Shown here in pieces: positions 5,986-6,974 of a stretch of DNA of 6,974 nt; position 1 is the stretch's first letter, and every line of letters starts with the position of its first letter. The position numbers and the translations under genes are program-made. The notes beneath the pieces were generated by a model. It did no database searches, was not told where the DNA came from, and saw nothing but the letters and a program-made list of their open reading frames with translations. The stretch comes from G020351775 sp039588335. GTDB taxonomy: Bacteria > Gemmatimonadota > Gemmatimonadetes > Gemmatimonadales > GWC2-71-9. Location: contig JBDGZZ010000452.1 of NCBI GenBank assembly GCA_039588335.1, positions 1 through 6,974 of the forward strand, read 5' to 3'.

Positions 5986-6974
5986 CTAGTCGCCGAGCTG
6001 TTCGTCGTCAGGGTTGCTGCGGCTCAGCTCCGCGCTCACCGACGCTAACGCATTCGCTTCCGGCGCAGTCACTTCAACCGCCCGCGTCTCATCCACGAGT
6101 TGACGCGCCAGGGGGATCATCTCTCGGCAGACTGAGACATCCGGCCTGAACTTGGCAAACTTGACGAGGTCACTTCGCTCGAAGAACGTCACGAAACGCT
6201 CGAACACCTCGTGTCCGATCTCGACTCGTTCCAGCTCGCCGAGTACGTCAGGCGTGGTCATCTCCATCGCATCGATGCCGAATCGACCGTCCAGATAGTT
6301 GCGGATGATCTCGGAGACATTGATGAAGTACGGCTTGATCTCCCTTCGCTCCAGCAGACCGGCTGCCGCGAGACGGTCGAGGGCTTCATAGGCAACCACA
6401 TGGGGGGGACGCCGAGGTACCGTCGGTGTTAGCAGGTCGCTGACCCCCTGGGCCCGCTTCTGATGACGCCGGTACCACCAATAGCCGAGCGCCCCCAACG
6501 CCAGGGCTATGAGGAACCACGGCGCTAGGAGCAGCCAGTTGCGGGGAATCTCGAGCGGGGGTTTGATGGCTCGAATGTCGCCGGTGTCGTCACGTCCCAC
6601 CGATTGTACCGTCACCGTCACGGGATCTGTGCTGACGACCAATGGGTTGGCGTCCCCCGACCTGGAAACGCTCACCTCGAGCGGTGGGATCTCGAGCTCA
6701 CCGAGCTCAAACGCCGTAAGGACATATCGGGCGCTGGTCCGCGCACGCCCGTTCACGTTGACGGCCGCCGCAGTCTGAACATCGAGCACTTCAAATGCCC
6801 CCAACGCATCTGCCGGCGCTGGCCATGTCACCGATTGCTCGGGGTCGTGTTCGACAGTTGCCGTCAACGTGACCCGATCTCCCACGGTTAGCCGTGCCGT
6901 ATCCACGCGTGCCTCCACCGTCACGGCCTCCTGTGCGGCACCGGGCACGGCAAGCAGCGACAGAAGCGTGACGA
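5986..6974 (-). CDS. BatD-like membrane protein upstream of batA (5' end outside window)
   Basis: Likely envelope protein of the Bat operon; precise role unknown. The frame stays open to the right edge: upstream of the first in-window GTG (6948) the codons read VTLLSLLAV followed by PGAAQEAV, which is the hydrophobic core and cleavage region of a signal peptide, so the true start lies beyond the window. The mature N-terminal part looks like a BatD-type beta-sandwich (VDTARLTVGDRVTLTATVEH, then a strand ending ELGELEIPPLEV). One membrane helix follows (NWLLLAPWFLIALALGALGY), then a basic stretch YRRHQKR and a cytoplasmic helical domain of about 150 residues (YEALDRLAAAGL, IRNYLDGRFGIDAMEMTTPD). 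This exported domain, single helix and helical tail are shared with the larger BatD downstream. Small BatD-like/DUF4381-type proteins commonly precede batA in such operons. The stop TAG (5988-5986) lies 8 nt from the batA ATG. Family assignment is moderate; the DUF label is from memory. Confidence 0.85.
   Translation of the reverse strand, partial: VTLLSLLAVPGAAQEAVTVEARVDTARLTVGDRVTLTATVEHDPEQSVTWPAPADALGAFEVLDVQTAAAVNVNGRARTSARYVLTAFELGELEIPPLEVSVSRSGDANPLVVSTDPVTVTVQSVGRDDTGDIRAIKPPLEIPRNWLLLAPWFLIALALGALGYWWYRRHQKRAQGVSDLLTPTVPRRPPHVVAYEALDRLAAAGLLERREIKPYFINVSEIIRNYLDGRFGIDAMEMTTPDVLGELERVEIGHEVFERFVTFFERSDLVKFAKFRPDVSVCREMIPLARQLVDETRAVEVTAPEANALASVSAELSRSNPDDEQLGD

Noticed and set aside
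5986..6948. GTG at 6948 as the start of the BatD-like gene
   Set aside because: The frame stays open upstream and encodes the hydrophobic part of a signal peptide (VTLLSLLAV), so this GTG is an internal valine.

Overview
The window is a single minus-strand gene block, read from right to left, that I recognise as a Bat (Bacteroides aerotolerance-type) operon. The order of transcription is: a BatD-like membrane protein cut by the right edge (5986-6974), batA (4996-5977), a 657-nt gap full of repeats (4339-4995), batB (3361-4338), batC (2612-3364), batD (656-2570) and batE cut by the left edge (1-659). No rRNA, tRNA, CRISPR array or insertion sequence is visible. The DNA is moderately GC-rich by eye. 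Start codons are ATG or GTG with occasional clear purine-rich ribosome sites. A full batABCDE set plus dispersed CACAGAT-type repeats suggests an environmental bacterium of the Bacteroidota/FCB kind or another uncultured phylum; I cannot name the taxon.

Family knowledge: such operons usually follow a MoxR AAA+ ATPase and a DUF58 protein, presumably to the right of this window. BatA and BatB are inner-membrane proteins with a von Willebrand A (VWA) domain. BatC is a TPR protein, BatD a large exported protein with Ig-like repeats and one C-terminal membrane helix, and BatE a TPR protein with membrane helices and an SH3-like domain. They are thought to form an envelope assembly linked to stress tolerance; the biochemistry is poorly defined.

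The striking point is that three of these genes carry distinct lesions. (1) batD contains a perfect 49-bp tandem duplication (765-863). Because 49 is not a multiple of 3, it abolishes the batD stop and shifts reading into the batE frame, so one stop-free reading frame runs from 2570 to the left edge. Removing one copy restores a normal BatD C-terminus ending in a GTGA overlap with batE. (2) batB lacks about 21 residues compared with its paralogue batA, exactly the beta-strand and loop carrying the last metal-binding (MIDAS) aspartate. (3) batA is frameshifted in a short GC-dinucleotide run (5764-5769), and adding one GC restores the family motif. These could be real decay, switchable mutations, or assembly/consensus errors; raw reads would decide.

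Between batA and batB lie three imperfect inverted repeats made of roughly 10-nt CAGAT-type units, embedded in longer diverged direct repeats, plus a 9-nt TCTGTG array. One repeat flank runs into the batA stop codon. Both intact junctions downstream (batB/batC and batD/batE) use a GTGA stop-start overlap with a ribosome site upstream, which indicates translational coupling.
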